From assembly GCA_020426005.1 (NCBI GenBank), contig JAGQQW010000033.1, positions 1-32,814 on the forward strand: a DNA stretch of 32,814 bases, in the 5' to 3' direction. The stretch's first letter is position 1. The number at the start of each line of letters is the position of its first letter. The DNA is from Planctomycetota bacterium. GTDB lineage: Bacteria > Planctomycetota > UBA1135 > GCA-002748355. Positions 11,101 to 19,335 of the stretch are shown here, one piece after another. The position numbers and the translations under genes were made by a program. The notes below the pieces were generated by a model. That model searched no databases, was not told where the DNA came from, and saw nothing but the letters and a program-made list of their open reading frames with translations.

Positions 11101-11887
11101 ACGACAACCCACCGCCGGATTCAAACACGCGCAAATCTATTCGCCCGACACAAGCACCCTCCAGCACGTCGGATTCATGATCGAACCGCAACGAGTCAAC
11201 TAGATCGAGCAAGCGAGTCAATGCATCCGGATCTGTGACGTCGAGATAGTCTCCCGTCAGCAGCCGTAGATGCCCCCCACGATCGAGAAAGCCGCGCAAA
11301 GCCTCTTCAAGAGAATCGATGCCACTCCGGAGCACAAACGCAACGACGAGATCAGCGCGCTTCGCGCGGTCGAAATGTGCGATGAGCTCGGGGAGGAGAG
11401 GAGTCTCCGGGCTGCCTATCAGCGCCGGACGATCCAAAGCGAGGTCGGCACTGGCGTAGGCACTCAGCGGCTCGTGGACTCGTTCGACATGAACGTCTTC
11501 TGTGATGTAGTCGCCTTTGCCGGGGATCACATGCCGCACGCCCCCACGCGGATGTGCGACATCGAAAGTTCGCCGTGGAATGACGTGAACGTGCAAATGT
11601 GGCACGGTCTGTCCTGCGGCGGTGCCGACATTGATGCCGATGTTGTACCCGTCGACGCTGGGGCACTTCCCTTCGATCGCGCGACGCGCCAATTCAATGC
11701 AATCGGACAACTCTGCCTGCTCTTCGGAAGTGGCGTCAAACCAGCTAGCGACGTGCCGGCGTGTCACCAGAAGCGCGTGTCCAGTCGTGACCGGGAAGCG
11801 ATCCCAGAGTCCCACGACGAGTTTTCCACGGTGGAAGACCTGACTCGCATTCAGGGAGCAGAAGGGACAGTCGGAATCCGTGTTCAC
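8186..11887 (-). CDS. HIT - PLD-like nuclease - SF2 helicase fusion protein (DUF3427-type C-terminus)
   Basis: 1233 residues, GTG start; an in-frame TAA 15 bases upstream rules out a longer protein. Domain order: (1) HIT/histidine-triad domain, about 1-115, with Cys7-x2-Cys10 and the triad His97-x-His99-x-His101 (PHLHVHVIPR), a nucleotide-hydrolase fold; (2) phospholipase-D-like domain, about 150-340, with His264-x-Lys266 (FHPKAYLF) and GSSNLTRTAL; (3) SF2 helicase, about 355-720, with Walker A Lys405 (TGLGKT), DEFH box at 489-492, TATPERTDG and motif VI QQLGRGLR (688-695); (4) a long C-terminal part with FEVPEIMRADYQALVHEL, as in DUF3427-type helicases (assignment tentative). Expected role: ATP-driven nucleic-acid remodelling coupled to cleavage, with a nucleotide-hydrolysing head. 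PLD-helicase proteins of this type often sit in accessory or defence regions. It stands alone, with no recognisable partner gene. Confidence 0.88.
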   Translation of the reverse strand: MNTDSDCPFCSLNASQVFHRGKLVVGLWDRFPVTTGHALLVTRRHVASWFDATSEEQAELSDCIELARRAIEGKCPSVDGYNIGINVGTAAGQTVPHLHVHVIPRRTFDVAHPRGGVRHVIPGKGDYITEDVHVERVHEPLSAYASADLALDRPALIGSPETPLLPELIAHFDRAKRADLVVAFVLRSGIDSLEEALRGFLDRGGHLRLLTGDYLDVTDPDALTRLLDLVDSLRFDHESDVLEGACVGRIDLRVFESGGGLSFHPKAYLFHFSDRPVAFGEDPSGVAYVGSSNLTRTALSSGLEWNYSLLCDSDRVGFQRIASAFDELFFDPRTKPLTVDWIESYRQRRKASIDGGRISIAPPPDAPDPAPEPHEIQRDALIALEATRTDGNEAGLVVMATGLGKTWLAAFDVHRFGAQRTLFVAHRDEILRQALRTFRRIMPEAKLGVFTGTEKSPDADVLFASVQSLARTRHLQNFARSHFDYIVIDEFHHAAASTYRRLIDYFEPDFLLGLTATPERTDGGSLLALCGENLVFRCDLFEGIRRRPDRLVPFVYYGVPDHVNYASIPWRNNRFDPDELESHVATSARADNALDQWRKHGGSRTLGFCCSRRHADFMADHFRRAGVRAAAVHSGETSAPRSTALGQLRQGKLQCIFAVDILNEGVDLPEVDTVLMLRPTESRIVFLQQLGRGLRSANGKAHLTVVDYIGNHRSFKVKPQALLNLSPGDAAIQRALLAVAERRFDELELPPGCRVSYELEAREFLEAQLRTPTATQALVEWYQEFNERTGVRPRAIEAFHESLSPRSARKSHGSWLRFVGAQGGLSVAQEQVIRAADASAAFLEELERTRMERSFKMIVLLAMLRRDALPGSIPVDELVVTFREITRRSARITAEVLVDLEDDAKLHAYVLKNPIRAWCGQRSSDTGRYFQLEGSVFSSTFEVPEIMRADYQALVHELAEWRLADHFANTGPVGIHADVEIRCRVVNRARRTIFELPQRSLNRGIPVGDVELAIEDGSYVARFSSDSVDSVRRIGDAENFLPAIVRNWFGADAGERGKLQFVSFRRTNTVWSLHPLAPGEASKPEAIWASAAITQHPRGDDGAVLDATFEVDRASDEVAIVYHSRGGTRGSNSACNTEYAQGLEALLVSLKNLGMRLLDVRLDSKTVQGLPIEDRSLRLRGDRSYPLDLRGESNVGELRRAISHAQGNNPTRRIRLVLDREHPLLDSLFPASD

Positions 11888-11915
11888 GTTCGGCGAACTT
11901 TAGCCATAACAGTCG

Positions 11916-11930
11916 AGCACCTCGAGTGCT
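11916..11930. promoter_or_regulatory. Inverted repeat upstream of the HIT-PLD-helicase gene
   Basis: AGCAC-CTCGA-GTGCT is a perfect 5-bp inverted repeat with a 5-base spacer, about 28 bases upstream of the helicase GTG start. Its position would suit an operator or an RNA hairpin in the leader, but a repeat this short can arise by chance in GC-rich DNA. The rest of the 284-base gap up to the next gene shows no convincing gene. Confidence 0.25.
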
Positions 11931-12171
11931 GGGGGAGCCGACTGCGTGACAATCCAGACAACGCTGGCCCTGTGAACAAGAGGTGGGTCTGCTACAACGA
12001 ACTTGCCGGCACGTGCATGCGCGAGGACGAGGCTAGCGTGCGGCCTTGCTACCTTCGCTTCGGCAACCCAAGTTGCTCGACCAACCGCTCCCTCATCGCG
12101 AGCGCGAACTCCGCGCTTCCTAGTTGCACCCACGTCGAATCCACGGAGGGCAGCCTACGCCAATCGAGCGC

Positions 12172-14199
12172 CTACTTCCCGATCTGGACTCGCATGCCGC
12201 CGCTCGGCACGAGGCCGAGCCCATTCGCACCAGGAATCGCAAGCAGCGCCTGGAACGCAACCACCGTGTCGACGAGCTGCTGCTGATTCGGAACCTGCAC
12301 GGACAACCACGCCGTGCCCTGGCTGCAACCCATGAACGGCGACACGGCAAGCGGCGCGAAGTAGAGCATGCTCCCGGCAAAGCCCAGAGGATCGAGGTCG
12401 GCGACGAACGCCCCGTCCGCATCACCGAGAAGGAAGATCGCACCGGTCATGGCATTTCCACTGGCGCCCCGAGCGCACGTTGCGCCGATCTGGAAGGTGC
12501 CACCAAGGACCGGGTCGCCGAGCCTCTGGTTGAAGATCGGTCGCGCAAAACCCGTGACTCCGAACGCGTCTGCGCCAGAGGTCCCCATGCTGCCCCGGGA
12601 GCGGAACTCGTCGGCCCCGATATCGACGATCGCACTCTTGGTGTTGAGCATGCGGTTCTTGCCTTCGAAGTCGTAGTAAGGCGGCGCGTTGGTGTTCGCG
12701 GCGGGATCGCCGGCGTCGATACACGGTGAAGTCGAGGTCAGCTTGTACGAAGGACGGCTGAGCCTCGGATTCGCGACGAAGTTCCCCGTGCCCTGGAAGC
12801 GCGTGATCCGCGAGCACGAATAACTGACGGATAGACTCGAGCCGCCGGCGAGCTCGGGGCTCTTGTTGTTGTCGAGGAGCGCGTGATCGAGTGTGACCGG
12901 ACTCGTCCCGACGTCGAGTGCCGTTCCCGCGTTGTCGGCGATCGTCAGGAAGCGCCCCGCGAAGGGCGACGTACTCCGAACCACGAGTGCGCGGCTTTGG
13001 TTGCCGGTGAGCATCGCGTTGTGCAGATTCGTCGTGAACGACGTCGCAGCAGACTCGAAGCGCATCGCGTCCATCGTGCTGCGGCGCACGGTGTCGCCGC
13101 TCGACGTGAAGTCGCCGAGCGTAGTCTGCCCAATGCGCACGACGAGGCCTTCCGTGCACCTCTCGAAGATGTTGCCTCCAGTGCTTGCGTACCACGTGGG
13201 CAAGTTGTTGGGCAGCCCACCGATCTGCAGGTCGATGCCGACTTTGGATGCGCCGAGGATCACGTTCCCGCCGATCTGCAGGGCGACGGTGCCGGATGCA
13301 CGTGTGCCATCGAGCGCGAAGGCCTGTGGCACATCGGTGAATGTCGACGAGCCGACTCGAAGCTGATGGTGCTGTCCGCCGACCATCTTCGCCTGGATGG
13401 CCGGACCCGACGTATGACGGAAGGAGCAATGATCGACGACGAGATTGGTGAAGTCCGTGGTGTTCACACTCCATGCGATCGCCGACGCGCAAGTGTCGAA
13501 GCGGCTGTTCACGAATCCCGTGGCGATGCGCGCCGAACCGCCCGCGGAGAGTTCGATCGCCGTGGCGGTGACGCGTTCGAAGTCGCAATGAGTCACGTCA
13601 CAGACGACATCCGCCTGCGACGTCTGCGCCCGGATCGCTTGCGTCTGGTCCGCAAAGGAACAACGGACAGCGATGACCGTGCCGGAGAAGCCGCCAACGT
13701 CCACGGCTCGCGTCGCCTGCTTCGTGAACCTGCAGTCTTCGATCTTCAGGACGTGGCTCGCGCCGGCGGGAGCGTTCACTTCGATCGCTGTGCTTCCGCC
13801 GAGAAAATCGATCGAGCGAACCGTGCTCCAGAAGGGCGCGATCGCAGGGTCGGACCGCAGACCGACGAGGGATGAGCTTGGAATGACGAAGAGCGGACGG
13901 CTAGACCCCGTACCGACGAGATCGATGCGATCACGCAACGTAATCGGCGCAGTGATGGCGTAGGTCTGCTGTCCAGCGACGAAGAGCGTGTGGGTGTTAC
14001 GCACCGGTGACACGATCTGCGCGAGCGCGTACGGGACGGTCTTCCACGGGTTCGATGCGTTCCCGGCCGCCGGAGTGTCCACACCCGTCCTTCCATCCAC
14101 GAAGTAATCGTTGGCAAGGAGTGCGGGGCAGGTGAGGACGACTGCGACGGCAATGCGGGTGGCGATCGTGTGCAGGCGGGAAGGACGATGGAGCTTCAT
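12172..14199 (-). CDS. Secreted right-handed parallel beta-helix protein (copy 1)
   Basis: 675 residues from the ATG at 14199, chosen because it begins a signal peptide (MKLHRPSRLHTIATRIAVAVVL...CPALLA, cleaved before NDYFVDG). The mature N-terminus 'DYFVDGRTGVDTPAAGNASNPWKTV' is the DUF1565-like entry of many parallel beta-helix proteins. Residues about 60-530 are irregular rungs (IEDCRFT, VTHCDFERV, NSRFDTC, VDHCSFRHT, GNIFERC), typical of pectate-lyase-like folds. Next comes 'SPCIDAGDPAAN...VDIGADEF', a common closing motif of such helices. The last ~110 residues are a separate module ending SGGMRVQIGK. No catalytic residues can be named; binding or degrading a polysaccharide is only a guess from the fold. 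It is a tandem duplicate of the next gene, most residues matching by eye. No Shine-Dalgarno site; both copies share a similar untranslated leader. Confidence 0.83.
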   Translation of the reverse strand: MKLHRPSRLHTIATRIAVAVVLTCPALLANDYFVDGRTGVDTPAAGNASNPWKTVPYALAQIVSPVRNTHTLFVAGQQTYAITAPITLRDRIDLVGTGSSRPLFVIPSSSLVGLRSDPAIAPFWSTVRSIDFLGGSTAIEVNAPAGASHVLKIEDCRFTKQATRAVDVGGFSGTVIAVRCSFADQTQAIRAQTSQADVVCDVTHCDFERVTATAIELSAGGSARIATGFVNSRFDTCASAIAWSVNTTDFTNLVVDHCSFRHTSGPAIQAKMVGGQHHQLRVGSSTFTDVPQAFALDGTRASGTVALQIGGNVILGASKVGIDLQIGGLPNNLPTWYASTGGNIFERCTEGLVVRIGQTTLGDFTSSGDTVRRSTMDAMRFESAATSFTTNLHNAMLTGNQSRALVVRSTSPFAGRFLTIADNAGTALDVGTSPVTLDHALLDNNKSPELAGGSSLSVSYSCSRITRFQGTGNFVANPRLSRPSYKLTSTSPCIDAGDPAANTNAPPYYDFEGKNRMLNTKSAIVDIGADEFRSRGSMGTSGADAFGVTGFARPIFNQRLGDPVLGGTFQIGATCARGASGNAMTGAIFLLGDADGAFVADLDPLGFAGSMLYFAPLAVSPFMGCSQGTAWLSVQVPNQQQLVDTVVAFQALLAIPGANGLGLVPSGGMRVQIGK

Positions 14200-14353
14200 G
14201 ATCGTTTTGGGTGCGCGAATGCAAGGGGGACGACACGGCGGGGTTAGCCATGCTCGACCGAAAGCGTAACGAATCGCGTGCCACGAGTTCCCGCAGCGAT
14301 CGCTCGCATCGTCGAGGACGAGGACGCGCGAGAGTGCGCGCTGGCAGCTTCGC

Positions 14354-16390
14354 CTACTTCCCGATCTGGACTCGCATGCCGCCGCTCGGAACGAGACCGA
14401 ACGCATTCGCACCAGGAACCGCAAGGAGCGCCTGGAATGCGACGACCGTATCGACGAGCTGTTGCTGATTCGGAACAGGTACGGACACCCACGCCACGCC
14501 CTGGCTACAGCTCGCATACGGCGACACGGCACGGGGAACGAAGTACAGCATGCTTCCGGCGAAGCCCAGCGGATCGAGATCGGCGACGAACGCCCCATCT
14601 GCGTCACCGAACAAGATGATCGCGCCGATCATGTCTTGGCCATGGGCGCCACGAGCGCACACCGCTCCGATCTGGAAGGTGCTGCCGATGACCGGGTCGC
14701 CGAGCCGCTGGACGAAGACGGGCCGCGTTGCGCTCACGACTCCGAAGGCATCTGCGCCAAAGTTCCCGAAGCTGCCGCGGGCGCGGAACTCGTCGGCCCC
14801 GATGTCGACGACCGCACTCGTGGTCGCGAGCATGCGGTTCTTGCCTTCGAAGTCGTAGTACGGCGGCGCGTTCGGATTCGCAGCGGGATCGCCAGCATCG
14901 ATGCATGGCGAAGTCGACGTCAGCTTGTACGAAGGACGGCTGAGCTTCGGATCCGCGACGAAGTTTCCCGGGCCCTCGATGCGCGTGATCCGCGAACACG
15001 AGTACGTGACCGAGAGACTCGAGCCACCGACGATCTCCGGGCTCCTGGCATTGTCGAGGAGCACATGATCGAGCGTGACTGGACTGCTCCCGACGTCGAG
15101 CGCGGTTCCCTCGTTGTCGGCGATCGTGAGGAAGCGCCCGAAGAAGGGCGATGCGCTGCGAACGGTGAGCGCACGGCCTCGGTTGCCGGTGAGCATCGCG
15201 TTGTGCAGATTCGTCGTGAACGCCGCCGCAGAAGACTCGAAGCGCATCGCGTCCATCGTGCTGCGACGGACGGTGTCGCCGCTCGACGTGAAGCGGCCGG
15301 ACGTCGTCTGCCCAATGCGGACGACAAGGCCTTCCGTGCAATTCTCGAGGGTGTTGCCATCCGTGCTGACGGACCATGACGGAGTCACGCTCGGTTGTCC
15401 GCCGAGTTGCAGATCGATGCCGACTTTGGATGCGCCGACGATCACGTTCCCGCTGATCAGCGCGGTGACGATGCCGGATGCGCGTGTACAGTCGAGTGCG
15501 ATGGCCGTTGGCAAGCCCATGAACGTCGAGGAGGTGACTCGTATCTCATGCTTCTGCGTGACGACCGTGCCCGCCACGAGCGCCGCAATCGCCGTGCCCG
15601 AGATGTGACGGAAGGCACAAGGACCGATGGCCAGCAAGGAACGATTGGTGCTGTTCACACTCGACACAATCGCCGACGCGCAAGTATCGAAGCGGCTGTT
15701 GTCGATTGCCGAAGCGATGCTTGCCGAACCGCCCGCGGTGAGCTCGATCGCCGTGGCGGCGACCCGTTCGAAGTCACAATGATGAACATTGCATTGGGCT
15801 GCCGTCTGCATCGACTGCACGCGGATCGCATTCGTCTGGTCCGCAAACGAACAACGCACAGCGGTGAGCATGTGGAAGGAACCGCCCATGTCGATCGCAC
15901 GCGTCGCCTGCTTCGTGAATCGGCAGTCCTCGATCGTCAAGAAGTGATTCGCGCCGGTGGGAGCTCGCACTTCGATCGCCGTGCTTCCACCGACGAAATC
16001 GATCGAGCGAATCGTCCCCGTGAAGCTCATGGCCGCGGGATCGGACTGCAGACCACGAAGGGTCGAGTTCGGCAGGATGAAGAGCGGACGACTCGCACCC
16101 GTGCCGACGAGATCGATGCGATCGCGCAGCGTGATCGGCGCGGTGATGGTGTAGGTCCAATGTCCCGCGACGAACAGCGTGTGAGTGTTACGCACCGGTG
16201 ACACGATCTGCGCCAGGGCGAACGGGACGGTCTTCCACGGGTTCGCCTGGCTGCCGGCCGCCGGGCTGTCCGTGCCCGTCCTTCCGTCCACGTAATAGTC
16301 GTTGGCGAGGAGTGCAGGGCCAGTGAGGACGACGGCGATCGCGATGCGCGCGGCGATCGCCTGCATGGAAGTAGGACGATGGAGGTTCAT
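14354..16390 (-). CDS. Secreted right-handed parallel beta-helix protein (copy 2)
   Basis: 678 residues from the ATG at 16390 (MNLHRPTSMQAIAARIAIAVVL, signal peptide ending ALLA before NDYYVDG). Architecture is as in copy 1: DUF1565-like start (NPWKTVPFALAQIV), beta-helix rungs, the SPCIDAGDPAAN and VDIGADEF motifs, and the C-terminal module ending SGGMRVQIGK. Differences cluster in the rungs around residues 220-300, where this copy carries a few extra residues (IAALVAGTVVTQKHEIRV against IQAKMVGGQHHQLRV), the region expected to face a ligand. Similarity extends about 130 bases upstream of the ATG, so the duplicated unit includes the leader. It lies upstream of copy 1 by 154 bases, so each copy could have its own promoter. 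Longer in-frame starts (to 16474) lack signal character. Confidence 0.83.
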   Translation of the reverse strand: MNLHRPTSMQAIAARIAIAVVLTGPALLANDYYVDGRTGTDSPAAGSQANPWKTVPFALAQIVSPVRNTHTLFVAGHWTYTITAPITLRDRIDLVGTGASRPLFILPNSTLRGLQSDPAAMSFTGTIRSIDFVGGSTAIEVRAPTGANHFLTIEDCRFTKQATRAIDMGGSFHMLTAVRCSFADQTNAIRVQSMQTAAQCNVHHCDFERVAATAIELTAGGSASIASAIDNSRFDTCASAIVSSVNSTNRSLLAIGPCAFRHISGTAIAALVAGTVVTQKHEIRVTSSTFMGLPTAIALDCTRASGIVTALISGNVIVGASKVGIDLQLGGQPSVTPSWSVSTDGNTLENCTEGLVVRIGQTTSGRFTSSGDTVRRSTMDAMRFESSAAAFTTNLHNAMLTGNRGRALTVRSASPFFGRFLTIADNEGTALDVGSSPVTLDHVLLDNARSPEIVGGSSLSVTYSCSRITRIEGPGNFVADPKLSRPSYKLTSTSPCIDAGDPAANPNAPPYYDFEGKNRMLATTSAVVDIGADEFRARGSFGNFGADAFGVVSATRPVFVQRLGDPVIGSTFQIGAVCARGAHGQDMIGAIILFGDADGAFVADLDPLGFAGSMLYFVPRAVSPYASCSQGVAWVSVPVPNQQQLVDTVVAFQALLAVPGANAFGLVPSGGMRVQIGK

Positions 16391-16547
16391 GATCGCTCTG
16401 GGTGCGCGGATGCTGGCTGGAGAACACGGCGGCGTCAGCCGTGCTCGACCCCGCAGTACCGAATCGCGTGCCAAGAGTTCACGAACGATCCTTAGTCTCG
16501 TCGAGGACTAGGCACAGCGCGTGCGCGATGGTGGCAGGTAGCTGTCC

Positions 16548-16592
16548 CTAGGTCCCGATCCGCACTCGCAGACCACCGCTAGAAGCTCGGCC
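16548..16592 (-). pseudogene. Remnant of the C-terminus of a third beta-helix/secreted paralogue
   Basis: Read leftward this stretch gives G-R-A-S-S-G-G-L-R-V-R-I-G-T-stop, nearly the same as the last residues of both beta-helix proteins (SGGMRVQIGK-stop), with matching nucleotides as well. It sits just upstream of copy 2, where the end of another copy would fall in a tandem array. No meaningful homology continues upstream; the sequence there belongs to the C-terminus of the small gene at 16637-16969 in another frame. I read it as the surviving tail of an older third copy. Chance similarity cannot be fully excluded over 15 codons. Confidence 0.5.
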
Positions 16593-16636
16593 GATCAGCC
16601 GTGTGTGCGCTCGGTGGTCGAGCGTGCGTGCCTTGA

Positions 16637-16969
16637 TCACGTCTCCACCGCCCACCCAAACCGTTTGCGACGACCATCGGGCATCAGCACGATGACACAG
16701 CGGCACGATCCTGTGTAACAAACGCTGATGCTCGCGGCTCCGGCATGATGCCGGTCCTCGCCGTCGAACGTCACGTCGAAGCGAAACTCCTCCGATGCGC
16801 CTTCACTCTCGATGTCCAACCAGTCTTGCGGCGCAACAGCGAAGTCGAATCCCCAGGGCTCGACGTAAACGCGCGCCACTCGATCACTCGCGTTCGTGAC
16901 GCGCACCCCGGACTCGCGACGGGGCTGCATGCGTCTGGCGAGCTCGGACCAGACTCTCGAGAACCTCAT
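16637..16969 (-). CDS. Small hypothetical protein with beta-sandwich-like 'EPWG' motif
   Basis: 110 residues. The core 'VRVTNASDRVARVYVEPWGFDFAV...DWLDIES' has the alternating pattern of a small immunoglobulin-like beta-sandwich; the 'V-EPWG' stretch recurs, as far as I recall, in uncharacterised small bacterial proteins. No signal peptide or membrane segment is visible, so it is probably cytoplasmic. The C-terminus has two cysteines in CYTGSCRC and a basic stretch (DGRRKRFGW). It begins 8 bases after the stop of the carboxypeptidase-regulatory-like gene, so the two are probably co-transcribed. The start at 16969 is the longest; the Met at residue 14 (MQPRRESGV) is an alternative. Function unknown. 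Confidence 0.65.
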   Translation of the reverse strand: MRFSRVWSELARRMQPRRESGVRVTNASDRVARVYVEPWGFDFAVAPQDWLDIESEGASEEFRFDVTFDGEDRHHAGAASISVCYTGSCRCVIVLMPDGRRKRFGWAVET

Positions 16970-16977
16970 GATCGCAA

Positions 16978-19335
16978 TCAGCGAAGCTCCACCACGACTT
17001 CGACCGGCTCGCGGCTCACGCGCGGCACCGAGATCGCGGTTCGTCCCGAGAGTTCGCCCGCGCGCGCACGGAGCTCGTAGCTACCCGGCGCCAGCGCGAA
17101 CTTGGTGTAGATCTCGGTGTCCGCCGTAACATCCAAAAAAAAATCGGCCACCACTTGGCCCGCCGCGTTACGAATCTCGAGATCGACGACCGTGACCTTC
17201 TCCCGACCCGCGGCAACCGTGATCGCGATGTCGAGCGGCGTGGCCGGACGGGCAACCAACCGGAGCTCCTTCGGATCTCCACCACCGGGCGCAGCTTCGA
17301 GAACGACCTCGTGCGATTCGCTTGCGAGCTCCGTGCCACACAGCTGCAGGCGATACTTGCCGCCCGGCAGCCCGCCGATCGTGCCCTGGCCGTTGACGAC
17401 TTCGAGGCGGGTCCGGTTGCCTCGCTCGAGATGTGTGAGCCAGAAGGCCAGCTTCGTCTCCGGCGCACCGTCGATCGTCACGCGGAGCGCCGCCGCGTGC
17501 TCGAGGCGCACATCGCCGAGGTCTCGCTCTTCTTTGGCGCTGACCTGGACGCGAACGTCGGCACGCGCGAAGCCGGCCACCTGGATGCGGAGGTTGAAGG
17601 TCCCGGGCGTGACCTTCTGCTCGAAGCGGCCCTCGGCGTCGACCTCGATCGGCATCGAGTTGCCCTGCCCCATCAGTGCATACCAGAGGTCGGCGCCGGG
17701 GACGGGCTTGCCATCGGGGTCCACGATCCGTCCGCGCAGCGTCGCGCTCGCGACGTGTTCGGGACCGAGCACGATGTCGAGGTTGCCCTCGGGAAGCGGC
17801 CCTTCGAAGACCACCCGAGCGAAGGACATCATCGTCGTCGCACGCACGCGCACCGATGTCACGTGCTCGGGCACGTCGAGCACGAAGCGCCCCTGCTCGT
17901 TCGTGTACTCGAACTGGTGCCATCGCGGCTTCGAGTCGATCGACGCGACCATGAGCTCGGCACTCGCGACCGGCGAACCGTCCTGCCATGTGACGCTTCC
18001 GTGCACCTTGCGTTCGGCCGCGAACTCGATGTCCCAACGATGTTCACCGCCGGGCAACGTCCGGATCGTCTCGCGTCGATCGAGGCCCTTGCGTTGCGCA
18101 TGCATCCGAACCTCGCCGGCCGGCGCGCCGGTCAGGCGGTAGGTCCCGTCGACCGCGGTGCGCGTGTTGGCTTGGACGATGTGGCCGTGATCGCCGTAGC
18201 CGACGAAGACGCCTTCGATCGGCACTCCGCTGCCGTCGCGCGCCGCGCCGGCGATCACGATCGGTTGGGGCAGAACGACTTCGCGCTCGATGCGCTTCGG
18301 CGCTCCGCCTGCATGGCTCGGCACGTCGACTTCATCGACGTAGCCCGAGTGGCCGTCGGCGGCGACCTCGAGTTCCCAAGTCCCCGGAGCGAGCCCTCCG
18401 AGCACCGCGATGCCGCGCTCGTCGGTCGACGCGCGCGTGGGCACGACGTGCTCGTCGCGCCCGTCCGCACCTCGACGAGGCTGACTCTGCCTGCCGAAGA
18501 TCCCCACCCCCGCACGCGCCCCGGCGATGGGCACGCCGCTCGAATCGACGACCTTGACGACCAGCTCGGCGGCTGCCGGCTGCAGCACGATGTCGATCGA
18601 ATCGCGCGTCTTCTCGTCGAGATTCATGCTCCGCAGCACGGACGGCACGAAGCCGCGCGCCCGAGCGCCCATCGAGATCCTGCCGTGCAGACCTTCGATG
18701 GAGAACCGTCCGTCCTCGTCGGTGACGCCGATCTGCTGCTTCCACGAAGCGGCCCAGCCAGCGCGAAGCACGGACGCGCCCGCGATGCCGTGGCCGTCGG
18801 GGTCGACGACACGCCCGGTGACGGTCGCGCCGCGCAGGATGCGAACCTCGAACGGGTCGCGCGGATTCGACGTCGCGTTGACAGTCAGGACCGTGGGTGT
18901 CGACACGGCGCGGAATCGGCCTTCGATCCAGTAGCGACCCTCGGTGAGCGCTGGGAAGCGCGCGATGCCGTCCTTGCCGGTGGTTTCGATGTGGTCGGGG
19001 TGCGACGCGCTCGTCCAGCGGCGTTCGTTGGTCACGAAGACCTGCATGCCTGCTGCGGGAGAACTGTCGTCGTCCCAGACCACGCGGATGTCGATGCCGG
19101 GGCGGGTGGCGCTGGGGTGCTCCGTGCGGTGCGCTACGTCGGCGATGGGTGTCGGTGCTGGAACCACGCTGGGATCGTCGTCGATGCCGCTCTCGCTCGA
19201 GAGGGATCCGCTCGAGGTCGTGTCGACGGTCGGCGTGTTCGTTGGAGCGAAAGGCGTGCCCCACCCGGCACTCCAGAACGCGAGTGCCGCGAGGATCGCG
19301 ACAGCTGCAAGGGCCAGGACGAGTTTCGGTTTCAT
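16978..19335 (-). CDS. Membrane-anchored carboxypeptidase-regulatory-like repeat protein
   Basis: 785 residues. The start MKPKLVLALAAVAILAALAFWSAGW is a signal peptide or N-terminal anchor; the in-frame ATG at 19410 would add 25 residues without similarity. After a low-complexity Ser/Thr/Pro linker (about 30-75) come repeated beta-sandwich units of the carboxypeptidase regulatory-like (transthyretin-like/CNA-B-like) type. These are recognisable by G-x-V-x-D-x(2)-G-x-P-(I/V)-x-G-A patterns: VTGRVVDPDGHGIAGASV, VVDSSGVPIAGARAGV, GAARDGSGVPIEGVFVGY, GSVTWQDGSPVASAEL and GRIVDPDGKPVPGADLWY. Most are followed by a glycine-rich PGEHRW or PGTWELEV-type turn. These domains are structural or adhesive and no enzyme centre is visible, so it is probably a surface or periplasmic scaffold. 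Cotranscription with the following 110-residue gene is likely. Confidence 0.85.
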   Translation of the reverse strand: MKPKLVLALAAVAILAALAFWSAGWGTPFAPTNTPTVDTTSSGSLSSESGIDDDPSVVPAPTPIADVAHRTEHPSATRPGIDIRVVWDDDSSPAAGMQVFVTNERRWTSASHPDHIETTGKDGIARFPALTEGRYWIEGRFRAVSTPTVLTVNATSNPRDPFEVRILRGATVTGRVVDPDGHGIAGASVLRAGWAASWKQQIGVTDEDGRFSIEGLHGRISMGARARGFVPSVLRSMNLDEKTRDSIDIVLQPAAAELVVKVVDSSGVPIAGARAGVGIFGRQSQPRRGADGRDEHVVPTRASTDERGIAVLGGLAPGTWELEVAADGHSGYVDEVDVPSHAGGAPKRIEREVVLPQPIVIAGAARDGSGVPIEGVFVGYGDHGHIVQANTRTAVDGTYRLTGAPAGEVRMHAQRKGLDRRETIRTLPGGEHRWDIEFAAERKVHGSVTWQDGSPVASAELMVASIDSKPRWHQFEYTNEQGRFVLDVPEHVTSVRVRATTMMSFARVVFEGPLPEGNLDIVLGPEHVASATLRGRIVDPDGKPVPGADLWYALMGQGNSMPIEVDAEGRFEQKVTPGTFNLRIQVAGFARADVRVQVSAKEERDLGDVRLEHAAALRVTIDGAPETKLAFWLTHLERGNRTRLEVVNGQGTIGGLPGGKYRLQLCGTELASESHEVVLEAAPGGGDPKELRLVARPATPLDIAITVAAGREKVTVVDLEIRNAAGQVVADFFLDVTADTEIYTKFALAPGSYELRARAGELSGRTAISVPRVSREPVEVVVELR

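Noticed and set aside
11900..12133. Possible 77-residue leftward gene in the gap between the helicase and the beta-helix gene
   Set aside because: No ribosome site, no family resemblance and composition like random GC-rich sequence.
11270..12286. 338-codon rightward open frame over the helicase N-terminus
   Set aside because: Opposite strand carries the HIT triad and PLD motif; no recognisable family or ribosome site on this strand.
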